Positions 49,137 to 58,280 of a stretch of 64,000 nt of DNA are shown piece by piece. The notes beneath the pieces are model-generated. The model worked only from the letters and a program-made list of their open reading frames with translations. It ran no database searches and was not told the origin of the DNA. How positions within the stretch are numbered: the first letter of the stretch is position 1; each line of letters starts with the position of its first letter. The translations under genes were made by a program, and so were the position numbers. Source of the DNA: Micromonospora marina (GTDB taxonomy: Bacteria > Actinomycetota > Actinomycetes > Mycobacteriales > Micromonosporaceae); NCBI RefSeq assembly GCF_900091565.1, contig NZ_FMCV01000018.1, positions 62,001 to 126,000 on the forward strand. Direction: 5' to 3'.

Positions 49137-50345
49137 TCAGTGTCCAGCACCCGCTACCTCCTGCACAGAATCGAGCAGCCGCGCCAGCGGCTGCGCGTAC
49201 GCCCGGACGTCGAAGGAGTCCAGCGCCTGCTCCCGGGCGGCCTTGCGCATGAGCAGCCGTTCCTCGGCGGTCAGCCGCAGCGCCCGGTGCAGCGTCGCCG
49301 CCAGCGCGGCCACGGAGTGGTCGGCGCAGACCAGGGCATTGACGCCGTCCTCCAGGTAGCGGCCCAGGTCGCTGGTCAGGTTGCAGATCACCGGGGTGCC
49401 GTTCGCCATCGACTCGCAGACCTTCGTCGGGAAGCCGGCGTTCGCGTAGCGCGCCAGCGGCCGGAGCAGGACGCTGAAGTCGGCTTCGCGCAGCAACTGC
49501 GGCACCGTCCACTGCGGCACGCGACCGACCACCTCCACCATCTCCGGCGGGTCGCCGCCGAGCAGATCCCGCAGCTGTCGGAGGGACGGCCCCACCACCC
49601 GCAGCCGCAGTCGCGCACCGGCGCGCGCCACCGCCTCGACCGCCTCGACGACGGTGCCGAGCAGGTCCTTGCGGCCGGGGGTGCCGGCGTAGACCAGGGT
49701 GAGCCCGTCCCGCCCGATGGCCGGGGCGCCCGATGAGCCCGCCAACTGCCGCACGTCGAGGGTCGGCGGTACCCGCACCACCGGGCATCCCCGCTGCCGG
49801 AAGTGCTCCTCGAGGAGGGTGCTGATGGCGATGATGCCGGAGCAGCGCGGGTAGTGGTGACGCAGGGCGAGCTTCGCCGACAGGTTCAGGGGGCCCAGCG
49901 CTCCGCCGACCAGTTGTCGGGGGCTGTACCACTCGACCACGTCGACGACCAGCGGGATCCCGTGGCGCCGGCACCACCGGCGCAGGTGGACCATGTACGG
50001 CGTCCCGCCGCCGTAGACCACGACGTGTGACGGTCGGGTCGGTTGCGCCGTCAGCCAGGCGACGGTTCGCGCCCCCCAGCGCAGGAGCACCTGGGTCGCT
50101 CTGGCCGCCGGGCTCGCCCCGGCGGGCGGCAACTCGCCCACCCCGACGTGGGATATCGTGCCCGGCCCCATTCCGACGTCGACCGGTCGAGGCGCGGCCG
50201 GGGTGTGCTCCCCGCCGACCACCACCACGTGCCGGCCGGCCAGAGCCAGCGACCGGGCGATCCCGTCGACCCGCCGGGAGCATGCTTCGCCCCACGGGTA
50301 ACGGAACGGCCCCACGTACGCCACCCACCCGGATGGATCCGTCAT
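49137..50345 (-). CDS. GT4-type glycosyltransferase 2
   Basis: 402 residues, GT-B fold. VAYVGPFRYPWGEACSRRVDG is the acceptor-side loop. DGLTLVYAGTPGRKDLLGTVV and the C-terminal NAGFPTKVCESMANGTPVICN with EX7E-like residues are the donor-side features. ATG within an ATGA-type overlap with the upstream transferase. Donor and acceptor unknown. Confidence 0.87.
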   Translation of the reverse strand: MTDPSGWVAYVGPFRYPWGEACSRRVDGIARSLALAGRHVVVVGGEHTPAAPRPVDVGMGPGTISHVGVGELPPAGASPAARATQVLLRWGARTVAWLTAQPTRPSHVVVYGGGTPYMVHLRRWCRRHGIPLVVDVVEWYSPRQLVGGALGPLNLSAKLALRHHYPRCSGIIAISTLLEEHFRQRGCPVVRVPPTLDVRQLAGSSGAPAIGRDGLTLVYAGTPGRKDLLGTVVEAVEAVARAGARLRLRVVGPSLRQLRDLLGGDPPEMVEVVGRVPQWTVPQLLREADFSVLLRPLARYANAGFPTKVCESMANGTPVICNLTSDLGRYLEDGVNALVCADHSVAALAATLHRALRLTAEERLLMRKAAREQALDSFDVRAYAQPLARLLDSVQEVAGAGH

Positions 50346-51673
50346 AGCATCGTCCCCTCCGGCAATGGGCCCGGTACGGCGGAGACTTCTGCCAGGCGGG
50401 CGGCGAAGGCCCGAGCCACCTGGTCCTTGCGGTGGTGGCGACTCGCCCAGGAGTGCCCGGCGTGGGCCAACCGACCGCGCAGCGCGCCGTCCCGACACAG
50501 CCGTTCCAGGGCGTGCCGCAGCTCTCCCCGGCTCTCGACGCCCACCACCATTGCGGCCCCCGCGGCGTCGAGGTGCCGCATCGAGGCGATCTCCCCCGGG
50601 CCGTACGCCAGGACAGGCCGCCCGGCAGCCAGGTACTGGGGGATCTTGGTGGAGAGTGAGAAACGGGTGTAGCGCCGCAGCTCCGCCCGGAACGACTCCA
50701 CGTGCACCAGGACGTCCGCCCAGGCCAACGCGCGGGTGACCTCCGCGCCACTGAGAGACTCCCCGAGGTCGACCTGCGGGCAGTCGGCGAACCGATCCCG
50801 GTAGTGGACCAGGTCCGCCTCCGGCGCGTGCACCGTCAGCCGCGGTCGAGGCAGGTCCGCGGGCAGTTCGCCGAGGGCGAGACCGACCTGACGCAGCACT
50901 GCCCACCGGTCGAGGTGCAGGCCCCCCACATAGCTCAGGCGCAGCACCCTTGGCTCCGCCCGACCGTCCACCGGGTCGAGGAAGGCGCTCTCGTCGACGC
51001 AGTTGGCGAACGCCGTGAACGGTCGGTCGTACCGCCGCTCGTACTCCCTGGCCATCTCGTCGCTGATGCACAGGCCGCTGACACAGCGGCGCATGACCCG
51101 GTCCAGGTGGCGCCGGACCGAGCGCTGCCCGTGGCCGAGCAACTCGCCGGAAGCGTAGAGGGTCGCCGGCCAGTCGTCCATGAAGTGGGGCACCAGGGGC
51201 GCGCCACTGCACTCAGCCAGCCGGTCGGCCAGCCGCATGATCCGGACGCTGCCCAGCATCGAGTAGATCACGTCGGGGCGGAACGCCCGGACCCACTCGA
51301 CCAGCGGGCCGGCGACCCGCAGCGGGCTCAGGTCGGCCACGGCGCGCAGTTCGGCGTGCAGCCGGGCCGACGAGGGTGCCCCCGCCGACACCGGTATCGC
51401 CCCGATCGCCGGATCTGCCCGTCGCCACGACGAGCCGCCACGGCTGAGAAGCCGCCGTCCGTAGTGGTCGATCGGGCTGCTGCGCGGGTCGATCCGATGG
51501 AACCGGGAGCAGATTTCGGTGGAGGGTTCCGCGGCGGCGGTGTAGACCTGCGCGAGCCGGTCCCGGGGCCACCCCGCGAAGAGGCTGGCCAGGGTGGTGC
51601 CGCTGCCCGTACTAGTTCGGAAGGGCTCCGCCCCGACGACGAGGACGCGAGCCCGGCCGGGCTGCCCGCTCAT
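50342..51673 (-). CDS. GT4-like glycosyltransferase 3
   Basis: 443 residues. RVLVVGAEPFRTSTGSGTTLASL is the N-terminal loop, LVEWVRAFRPDVIYSMLGS and FMDDWPATLYASG lie in the acceptor domain, VLRLSYVGGLHLDRW begins the donor domain and SLSTKIPQYLAAGRPVLAYG is the terminal donor-site motif. ATG start overlapping the flippase stop by four bases, so the four genes from the flippase onward are translationally coupled. Confidence 0.85.
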   Translation of the reverse strand: MSGQPGRARVLVVGAEPFRTSTGSGTTLASLFAGWPRDRLAQVYTAAAEPSTEICSRFHRIDPRSSPIDHYGRRLLSRGGSSWRRADPAIGAIPVSAGAPSSARLHAELRAVADLSPLRVAGPLVEWVRAFRPDVIYSMLGSVRIMRLADRLAECSGAPLVPHFMDDWPATLYASGELLGHGQRSVRRHLDRVMRRCVSGLCISDEMAREYERRYDRPFTAFANCVDESAFLDPVDGRAEPRVLRLSYVGGLHLDRWAVLRQVGLALGELPADLPRPRLTVHAPEADLVHYRDRFADCPQVDLGESLSGAEVTRALAWADVLVHVESFRAELRRYTRFSLSTKIPQYLAAGRPVLAYGPGEIASMRHLDAAGAAMVVGVESRGELRHALERLCRDGALRGRLAHAGHSWASRHHRKDQVARAFAARLAEVSAVPGPLPEGTML

Positions 51674-53067
51674 GCCGTCACCCGCTGCCCGTGCGCCGCC
51701 GATCGGGCTCGGGTCACCACCTGGCGACTCCCCAGTAGCGCCGCCGGGACGACCGTCACCAGCCCGACGGCCGCACCCAGCCACGGCACCGCGGCCATCC
51801 CCAGCGCCCCGGCTCCCCACACTTTCAGCGGCACCGCCAGAACGAGGTACGCCGTCCAGCCGACGAGCTGCGGGTGGACCACCCCGGCGGCGTTCTGCAC
51901 CATGAAACGGGGCGAGGCCATCGCGAGCACCATCCACCAGGCACCGAGCCCGGCGAGCAGCCACCGGTCCGGTGGGTGAGCCATCCCCATCAGCGCGGCC
52001 AGCGGCTCCCCGCCGACGAGCGCCACCACGACGGTCGGCAACCCGACGGCTACCGCCGCGACGAGGGTCATCCTGCCGGTCAGGCGACGGACCCAGTCCA
52101 CCCGGCCGTGGGCCAGCGCCTCACCGTACGCCGGCCACAACGCCGTGGTCATCATCGACATGAGCAGTCCCAACTGGGCGAACAGGCGGGCGGCCACGGC
52201 GAACACGGCCACCTCGGCCAGGCCGTGGGTCTGGGCGACGATCAGGGGGTCGGTGTTGGTCGCAACCGTCAGCACCGCCGTGAGCAGGAGGAACATCCCG
52301 CCCAACCGCAGCAGCGCCCGGGCGGCGGATGCCTCCACGTACCGCAGTGACGGGGCCAGCTCCGGCATCCGCCGGGCGTACAGCCATAGGCTGTTCACCA
52401 GGTTGCCCAGCAGCGGGCCGCTCACCGCAGCGGCCACCAGTGGTACCGGCCCGGCGTCGAAGGCCACGGCGACCAGGGTCAGCGGGAGGCAGAGCAGGGA
52501 CCCGGCCAGCTGCCACGAGTTGGCGCGGGCGACCTGCTGGATGCCGTACTGCACCCGGACGACCAGCGAAATCGGCACGTTGAGGATGAAGACGGTCAGG
52601 CAGACCAGCGTCATCGCCCGGGCCGTCGGCACCAACTCGGCGCCGGGCAGATTGAACACGGCTGCCCACGGGACGGCGAACGCCCCGATCCAGAGAGCGG
52701 CGCAGGCCACGACCGCCGCGCCGGCCAGAGTCAGGTAGGCGGTGGAGACGTAGCGTCTGGCCCGCACGGTGTCGCCCCGAGCATGGGCGTCCGCCAGCTT
52801 GGTCATCAGTCCGTTACCCAGGCCGAGGTCGGCGAAGGCCGCCATCGCGGTGAGTGCCGTCACCGCCTGCCACAGACCGAACAGCTCCACGCCTAGATAC
52901 CGCTGGGCAAGCGGGAGCAGCAGCAGCGGCACGACGGCCCCGACCGCCCGGCTGCCCACCGTCGTCGCGATGCCGGCCACCAGCCTCCGGTCGCGGCCCC
53001 GGTCGGCCACCGCCGGATCGGCCGGTGCGGTCCGGGCGTCGGCCGACTCCGTGACGGCAGGGTGCAT
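51670..53067 (-). CDS. Polysaccharide flippase (Wzx/MATE-like)
   Basis: 465 residues with about twelve membrane segments. GSRAVGAVVPLLLLPLAQRYLG, ALTAMAAFADLGLGNGLMTKL and the long series of hydrophobic helices match the oligosaccharide-flippase group. It should move lipid-linked repeat units across the membrane for the ligase encoded at the other end of the locus. ATG before HPAVTESAD is chosen because it follows the epimerase stop closely. Confidence 0.88.
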   Translation of the reverse strand: MHPAVTESADARTAPADPAVADRGRDRRLVAGIATTVGSRAVGAVVPLLLLPLAQRYLGVELFGLWQAVTALTAMAAFADLGLGNGLMTKLADAHARGDTVRARRYVSTAYLTLAGAAVVACAALWIGAFAVPWAAVFNLPGAELVPTARAMTLVCLTVFILNVPISLVVRVQYGIQQVARANSWQLAGSLLCLPLTLVAVAFDAGPVPLVAAAVSGPLLGNLVNSLWLYARRMPELAPSLRYVEASAARALLRLGGMFLLLTAVLTVATNTDPLIVAQTHGLAEVAVFAVAARLFAQLGLLMSMMTTALWPAYGEALAHGRVDWVRRLTGRMTLVAAVAVGLPTVVVALVGGEPLAALMGMAHPPDRWLLAGLGAWWMVLAMASPRFMVQNAAGVVHPQLVGWTAYLVLAVPLKVWGAGALGMAAVPWLGAAVGLVTVVPAALLGSRQVVTRARSAAHGQRVTA

Positions 53068-53081
53068 CGTGGTCGGCCGCC

Positions 53082-54029
53082 CTAGGCCGGACTCAGCGCG
53101 CGGGCAGCGGACTGCCACTCGACGGTCGCCGTCAGACCGGCGCGCAGCGAGTGCGGCCGGGCGGCGGGGAACAGCTCACGCAGCCGGGTGCAGTCGGCCT
53201 GCGAGTCGCGGACGTCGCCGGGCCGCGGTGGGGCGTGCTCCACGTCGAGCCGCCGGCCGAGCACGACCTCAAGCTCGGCGACCAGATCCCGCAGCGACGT
53301 CCGGGTACCGAACGCCAGGTTGACCACGTCGGCCGCACCGACGCGGCGCACGACGGCGTCGGTGATGATGTCAGTGACATCGGCGACGTAGGTGAAGTCG
53401 CGGGTCTGCTGGCCGTCGCCGTGCAGCGTCAGAGGTCGGCCGTCGAGCGCGTCGGCGATGAACCTCGGCACCACGGCGGCGTAGGGGTGCTCGGGGTCCT
53501 GCCGCGGCCCGAACACGTTGAACAAGCGGAACGGAAGCACGGCGAGGTGGAAGCAGGCAGCGTAGGCGAGGGTGTAGGTCTCGGTGGCGAGCTTGGAGAC
53601 CGCGTAGGGGCTCACCGGCATCGGCCGCAGCGCCTCGTGCCGGGGCATCCCCGGAGCCGCTCCGTACACCGAGGAGGAGGAGGCCGCCACCACATGCGGC
53701 ACGTCGTGGCGGCGCACCGCCTCCAGCACGTTCACCGTTCCGGTGGCGTTGACGTGGTGGCTGCGCGCTGGATCGTCGATCGACCCCGGCACCGAAACGA
53801 GGGCACCCAGGTGTACGACGCTCGTGGCGCCCGGTAACGCGTCGTCCAGCACGTCCGGGTCGCAGACCGAGCCGACGAGGACCCGGACGGGCACGTCCAG
53901 CAGGTTGTCCAGCGAACCGGTCGACAGGTCGTCGACCACCACGATCTCGCTGATCTGCGGCTGCTCGGCGAGCGCCCGGACCAGGTTCGAACCGATGAAG
54001 CCGGCCCCGCCGGTGACCACGATCTTCAC
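53082..54029 (-). CDS. NAD-dependent nucleotide-sugar epimerase/dehydratase
   Basis: 315 residues, extended SDR fold. KIVVTGGAGFIGSNLVRAL is the NAD motif, AASSSSVYGAA holds the catalytic Ser, and SPYAVSKLATE the YxxxK pair. LFNVFGPRQDPEHPYAAVVPRF and HGDGQQTRDFTYVADV are typical of UDP-glucose 4-epimerase-like enzymes. GTG start with GGGGAAG upstream. It is first in the minus-strand polysaccharide operon and likely prepares a sugar donor. Confidence 0.9.
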   Translation of the reverse strand: MKIVVTGGAGFIGSNLVRALAEQPQISEIVVVDDLSTGSLDNLLDVPVRVLVGSVCDPDVLDDALPGATSVVHLGALVSVPGSIDDPARSHHVNATGTVNVLEAVRRHDVPHVVAASSSSVYGAAPGMPRHEALRPMPVSPYAVSKLATETYTLAYAACFHLAVLPFRLFNVFGPRQDPEHPYAAVVPRFIADALDGRPLTLHGDGQQTRDFTYVADVTDIITDAVVRRVGAADVVNLAFGTRTSLRDLVAELEVVLGRRLDVEHAPPRPGDVRDSQADCTRLRELFPAARPHSLRAGLTATVEWQSAARALSPA

Positions 54030-54422
54030 TGCTTCCCCCGACGTCGCGTGCCACCCTCTGGCGCCGACCAGGCGGAATGAACCGCTTTGCGCCTTATAAC
54101 CGTCAACGACGGGCAGCGCCCTAGGGTCACGGCTGGGGATCAGGACGGGCGCCGCCGGAGCGGCGGCTCCCGCCAACTCGTCCGGGTGGGTACGGGGCCG
54201 TCGCCGCCGCGCCCCGGCCGGTGGCCGGTCGGCCGTCCGGCGAGCTGCTCCGCGAGCGCCTCGTACCACTGCGGCGAGAGCGTGATGACGCTGGCCCTAC
54301 GCGGCTGGGAACGCAAGGCGCTTAGCACGGAGCCCTCGTGGCCACCGTGCCGGTGGTGAGGCGGTTCGACCCGACCGACGTGCAGTGGGCGGCACTGGCC
54401 GGCGCCCTACCGGGCCCTTCGA
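54030..54422. other. Intergenic region with an IS5-like transposase N-terminal fragment
   Basis: Most of this gap has no convincing gene. At about 54342-54425 the plus strand encodes VVRRFDPTDVQWAALAGALP, which matches the opening of IS5/IS4-family transposases (RRFDLTDAQWxxLxPLLP), and then stops making sense. No inverted terminal repeat was recognised. It marks a former insertion next to the polysaccharide promoter. Confidence 0.45.
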
Positions 54423-55121
54423 TCAGACCCAGCCGCGCCGCGCAGCGTGGACACCGGCCTGAAAACGCGTGCGCGCGTGAAGTCGGTGCATCATCTCGGA
54501 GGCACGCCGGGCGAAGGTGCGCCGGCTCATGTGCAGCGTCGCTGCCGCCTGATCGTCGGTCAGGCCGTCGCTCAGCGCGCGGATCAGCTCCTCGCCGTCG
54601 TCGACCGTCGCGGCCGTCCGAGCGTGCCGTGCCCGCCGCGACGCGGTGTCCCACATCAGGCCCCACGCCGTCGCCAGGGAGTCACCCATCACGACGCTGT
54701 GAACGCGGGTCAGCCGGCCGTTCCCCGGGCGCCCCGGATCCTGTTGCGGCAGGTAGACCGCCGTACGGTCGCGCACCAGGAGGAAATGCGGCAGGGCAAG
54801 CGGAGCTGGTAGCGCAATCCCCTCGCGTGCCAGGGTCGCTACCGGGTCCGTCAAGGGCTGTGTGCCGGACCCGAAGAGAACCCGCACCTTGACGTCGCGG
54901 CCGCGCAGCTCGTCGAAGACCTCCGTGGGTAGCGGCACCTGAGCCGGGACCGGCGCGACGATGAGCAGTTCGGCCCGCGTCAGGTCGGACACCTCGGCGG
55001 CGAGCAGCACGGTGTTGATGTCGACGCCGAGCACCCGTCGTTCCCGGTCTGCAGCGCGTCGCACATGGGTCCGATCGGTAGTGGATCGGAATGGTGTATA
55101 ACCTGCGATCTCATATGTCAT
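54423..55121 (-). CDS. LuxR-type helix-turn-helix regulator without receiver domain
   Basis: 232 residues. The C-terminal helix-turn-helix reads LTDDQAAATLHMSRRTFARRASEMMHRL. The N-terminal part (DINTVLLAAEVSDLTRAELLIV, VFDELRGRDVKVRVLFGSG, FLLVRDRTAVYLPQQ) resembles the phospholipase-D-like sensory module of some actinobacterial LuxR/TrmB-type regulators. There is no phosphoacceptor domain, so it is probably ligand- or stress-controlled. Divergent from the kinase gene. Confidence 0.75.
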   Translation of the reverse strand: MTYEIAGYTPFRSTTDRTHVRRAADRERRVLGVDINTVLLAAEVSDLTRAELLIVAPVPAQVPLPTEVFDELRGRDVKVRVLFGSGTQPLTDPVATLAREGIALPAPLALPHFLLVRDRTAVYLPQQDPGRPGNGRLTRVHSVVMGDSLATAWGLMWDTASRRARHARTAATVDDGEELIRALSDGLTDDQAAATLHMSRRTFARRASEMMHRLHARTRFQAGVHAARRGWV

Positions 55122-55451
55122 GGTTTCTCCCCATCAATCGCGGCTCGTGTAGCCGGCCAGCTTTCGAAGGAGCTGTCACCGACCTCCTGGTGAGTCCCTC
55201 TACTCGCCGGCGCCGGTCCTGCTCAGCGGGTGCCCTTTCACCGGTCGCCGCCGACACATCGGCCATTCGCCCTACCGTCACGCGTGGCCCCCGTACCCGC
55301 ACGTCACCAGCCGGTACGGCGGTCGCGGGCCGTTGGTCACCTCCCTGCGGTCTACGACGGCTGCGGTTCAAGTACCGTCATCGTCGGGCTGCGACGGGGC
55401 GCTGTGACCCAACGGATCCGCGAACTTTGGAGCACCAGTCGGACGGAGCAC
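55122..55451. other. Divergent regulatory region
   Basis: This 330-bp gap between the LuxR-type gene and the histidine kinase gene must hold both promoters. I see no strong repeat or operator in it. Confidence 0.35.
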
Positions 55452-56663
55452 ATGAAGGGCTGGACGAGCTGGCGTCGGGCCACGGGAATGCCGACGACCG
55501 GGGCTGGCGTTGAGCGGGCATTCTCATACTTCGTCACCGGTGTTCGGGTGGGAACGGTCGCGCAGATGGTTCCGTCCGTCCACGCGGGCGTGACGACGTC
55601 ACCACGCCCGACCGCTTACCTAGCCTGCTGGACGCTCGCGGTCATGGCGTCACTCGGCGTGAGCACGGCGACACTGGTGCAGCGTCGACCTCTCGGTTCC
55701 GCGGTCGCGACGGCCGACTTCGCGCTGGCATGCGTGTTGCTGCTCGTCGGGCCCCTGGTGCTGGTGCCCGAGGAGCGTTTGGGCACCTGGATCGGGTTTC
55801 AGCCCGCGTACGCGCTATCGATCGTCATCACGGCGAGCGGCGTCCGCAGCCTCGCCCTGTGGGCTGGAGGGCTGCTCGGCGTCATCGCCTGCTACGTCAT
55901 CTATCTGGGTGATCGCGTGTACGAGGCGATGGCCTCGACGACCGCCGGCAACATCCTCACCTACGTGGTGTACGCGCTGGTGTGCCGCATGTTCTTCGGC
56001 TACACGCGGCGCATCGCCCGCGACGCCGACGCCTCCCGGGCCCTGGCCGCGGAACTGGCACGGCGGGAGGAGGAGCGACGGGCTCAGGTGGTGCTGCACA
56101 ACGGGGTCGCCCTCATGCGGCTGCTCACCGAACCCACCACCGGTGCCCTGCGCGCCCGCCTCATCGACCAGGCCGAGGTGGAACTGCGCCGCATGCGCTC
56201 CTACCTGAATGGCCGTCCCGGCCCCGACGACGCCACCGGTGGCCGCGTCACCCTCGGCCCGTTGGTCGAGCGGGTGTGCTACCGGTTCGCCGACCTGCGG
56301 GTCGATACGCTGCTCGACCTGGGTGCCGAAACCGAACTGCCACCCGACCAGGCGGAGGCGCTCGAACGTGCGTTGGAAAGCCTGCTGCTCAACATCCGTA
56401 CGCACTCTCGGGCTCGCGAGGTCGTCCTGCACGCGGATCGGGACGAGGCAGGAGCGTGGACGTTGACCCTGCGGGACGACGGCGTCGGCTTCGATCCGTC
56501 GTCGGCTCCCCTCGGGGTCGGGCTGCGGCAGGTCGTCGTCGGTGAGCTGCGTCGGCTCGGCCTGCACGTGGAGATCGAATCCGTTGTCGGTGAGGGAACG
56601 ACGGTGATGATCTCCTCCCCCCGACAGAAGCAGGACCGGTCGAGGTTGAGGGGCGTGGCGTGA
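55452..56663 (+). CDS. Membrane histidine kinase
   Basis: 403 residues. Five or six membrane segments (residues about 45-170) are followed by a dimerisation helix with RAQVVLHNGVALMRLL, where the His is the likely phosphorylated residue. The HATPase domain has N box LLLNIRTHSRA, G1 box RDDGVGFDP and G2 box GVGLRQVV. The family is the NarL-type two-component kinases. GGAG lies five bases before the ATG. The response regulator gene overlaps its 3' end by four bases. Confidence 0.85.
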   Translation: MKGWTSWRRATGMPTTGAGVERAFSYFVTGVRVGTVAQMVPSVHAGVTTSPRPTAYLACWTLAVMASLGVSTATLVQRRPLGSAVATADFALACVLLLVGPLVLVPEERLGTWIGFQPAYALSIVITASGVRSLALWAGGLLGVIACYVIYLGDRVYEAMASTTAGNILTYVVYALVCRMFFGYTRRIARDADASRALAAELARREEERRAQVVLHNGVALMRLLTEPTTGALRARLIDQAEVELRRMRSYLNGRPGPDDATGGRVTLGPLVERVCYRFADLRVDTLLDLGAETELPPDQAEALERALESLLLNIRTHSRAREVVLHADRDEAGAWTLTLRDDGVGFDPSSAPLGVGLRQVVVGELRRLGLHVEIESVVGEGTTVMISSPRQKQDRSRLRGVA

Positions 56664-57379
56664 AGCCCACGGCGGCCATCGTCGACGACGTACCGCTGAT
56701 CCGGGAGGCGTTCGAGCTGCTCATGACTCGCCTCGACGTCGTCGCGTCGGTGTCGACGGTCGAGGAGTTGGTCCGTGGCCGCCATGACGTGGACGTCGTC
56801 GTGCTCGACCTGCACCTGGCCAACGGCGGGCAGCCCGACGTACGCCAGGGCGTCGCCGCGATCCGCGTGCTACGCGAGCACAACTACCAGGTCTGCGTCT
56901 ACAGCCAGGAGGAACGCCGCTTCGTCCTCGCCGCCTGCCTTGCGGCGGGTGCCAGCGGTATCGTCCCCAAGGCGCTTCCGACCGAACGCGCGGAACAACT
57001 CATCGTGGAGGTCGCCGCCGGGGGCACGGTCATACCACAGCCGGTTGTCGGCATCTTGGAGGTCCTCGTCCGACGCGGCTGCATTACTGTGCTCAGCGAG
57101 CGACAGCGACAGATCCTGCACGGCCGGGCCCGCGGGCTCAGTTACGCGCAGGTGGCGAAACGCCTGTTCCTCAGCGAGTCCACCCTGCGCGGGTACTGGC
57201 TGGACCTGGTCCGGTCGTTGTCCGACTCGCTACGTGACCTCACGCCGGGCGAAATCGAGCGGACGCTCGGGCTGACCCCGGGCGATCTTCTCGACGTGTG
57301 GCCGCGTGGCGCCGCCGACGGGAAAGACTGGTGGTTGCACCAGGACCGGACACGCCCGAGAGGCACTGGAAGCGCCTGA
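56660..57379 (+). CDS. Response regulator, receiver plus LuxR-type HTH
   Basis: 239 residues. The receiver begins AAIVDDVPLIREAF, the phosphoacceptor Asp is in VVVLDLHL, and the conserved Lys in GIVPKALP. The HTH is LSERQRQILHGRARGLSYAQVAKRLFLSESTLRGY. GTG start overlapping the kinase gene, so the two form a two-component system. It sits between the polysaccharide locus and the second biosynthetic cluster; which of them it controls cannot be read from sequence. Confidence 0.9.
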   Translation: MKPTAAIVDDVPLIREAFELLMTRLDVVASVSTVEELVRGRHDVDVVVLDLHLANGGQPDVRQGVAAIRVLREHNYQVCVYSQEERRFVLAACLAAGASGIVPKALPTERAEQLIVEVAAGGTVIPQPVVGILEVLVRRGCITVLSERQRQILHGRARGLSYAQVAKRLFLSESTLRGYWLDLVRSLSDSLRDLTPGEIERTLGLTPGDLLDVWPRGAADGKDWWLHQDRTRPRGTGSA

Positions 57380-57467
57380 ACCCCATCCTGCTACCCAGGC
57401 GGCACATGTGTGCTGCGGCGGCGGCCGTTGGGCAGGCAGCTCAGCCGCAAGCTGTCAGCGGGACCGG

Positions 57468-58214
57468 TCAATCGGTGACGACACCCATCCAGTCCCGCAG
57501 CCGGGCCACCGCGGCCTGGTCTCCCCGGCGGCCGACCGCTTCGTCGGGAAGCCGGCGCCACAACCACAGGAACACATCGGAAGCGGTGGCCTCGACGACT
57601 CCCTCCGCCGGTCCGGGTGGCGGTGGATCCCGGTCGACGGTCACGAGTTCAGTGGCCAGCGAGATCAGCCAGGAGCGACCGCCGGCCAGCAGCCGCACCT
57701 GGTGATCCGGTCCGGGCTGCGGCGCGTCCGACCAGTCCCCCGCCAGCATCACTTCGAGCACCTCGTCGATCCCGTCGACCGCCAGCGCCATATCGACGGT
57801 GCCACGCTCGCCGAACGCCGCAGTCACGTCACCGGCGTGGACGGTGGTCTCCATAGCCATCCGTCGGAGCCAGAAACCGACGGTCTGGTCCGGCGCATGC
57901 CAGGTGTGCGACGGCGCGGCCGGCCCCAGCCGGGCGAACAGGTCGACCAGATCGTCCCGGGCGTCGGTCAGCCATTTGATCGGATCCGGCGGTGCCGGGG
58001 GTGGCCACGGCGACGGTTCCCGCAGCAACCGGGTCTGAGCGATCTTGTCCAGGTAGACCACGGCGAGGTGCTCGACGACGTCCCGCACCGTCCAGCCCGG
58101 ACAACAGGCCACCGGGGCGTGGAGATCACGGACCGCGGCCCGGACCAGCCGGTCACTGTCCGTGCGGATGGCCGCCAGGTACGTCGCCGCCTCCATCGGG
58201 CCAGCCTGGTCCAT
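57468..58214 (-). CDS. Maleylpyruvate-isomerase-family (mycothiol-dependent, DinB-like) protein
   Basis: 248 residues. CCPGWTVRDVVEHLAVVYLDK and RRMAMETTVHAGDVTAAFG carry the metal-binding histidines of the MDMPI/DinB fold. The C-terminal domain (LAVDGIDEVLEVML onward) is the usual partner. Members use mycothiol as thiol cofactor for isomerisation or conjugation. The true substrate is unknown. Start at ATG before DQAGPMEA, or six codons later. Confidence 0.82.
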   Translation of the reverse strand: MDQAGPMEAATYLAAIRTDSDRLVRAAVRDLHAPVACCPGWTVRDVVEHLAVVYLDKIAQTRLLREPSPWPPPAPPDPIKWLTDARDDLVDLFARLGPAAPSHTWHAPDQTVGFWLRRMAMETTVHAGDVTAAFGERGTVDMALAVDGIDEVLEVMLAGDWSDAPQPGPDHQVRLLAGGRSWLISLATELVTVDRDPPPPGPAEGVVEATASDVFLWLWRRLPDEAVGRRGDQAAVARLRDWMGVVTD

Positions 58215-58280
58215 GCGAAAGAACAGGTCAAGCGAAGCGGGGCCACCGTTTCCCGCCCCGATCCGGGCTACCATGGCGCG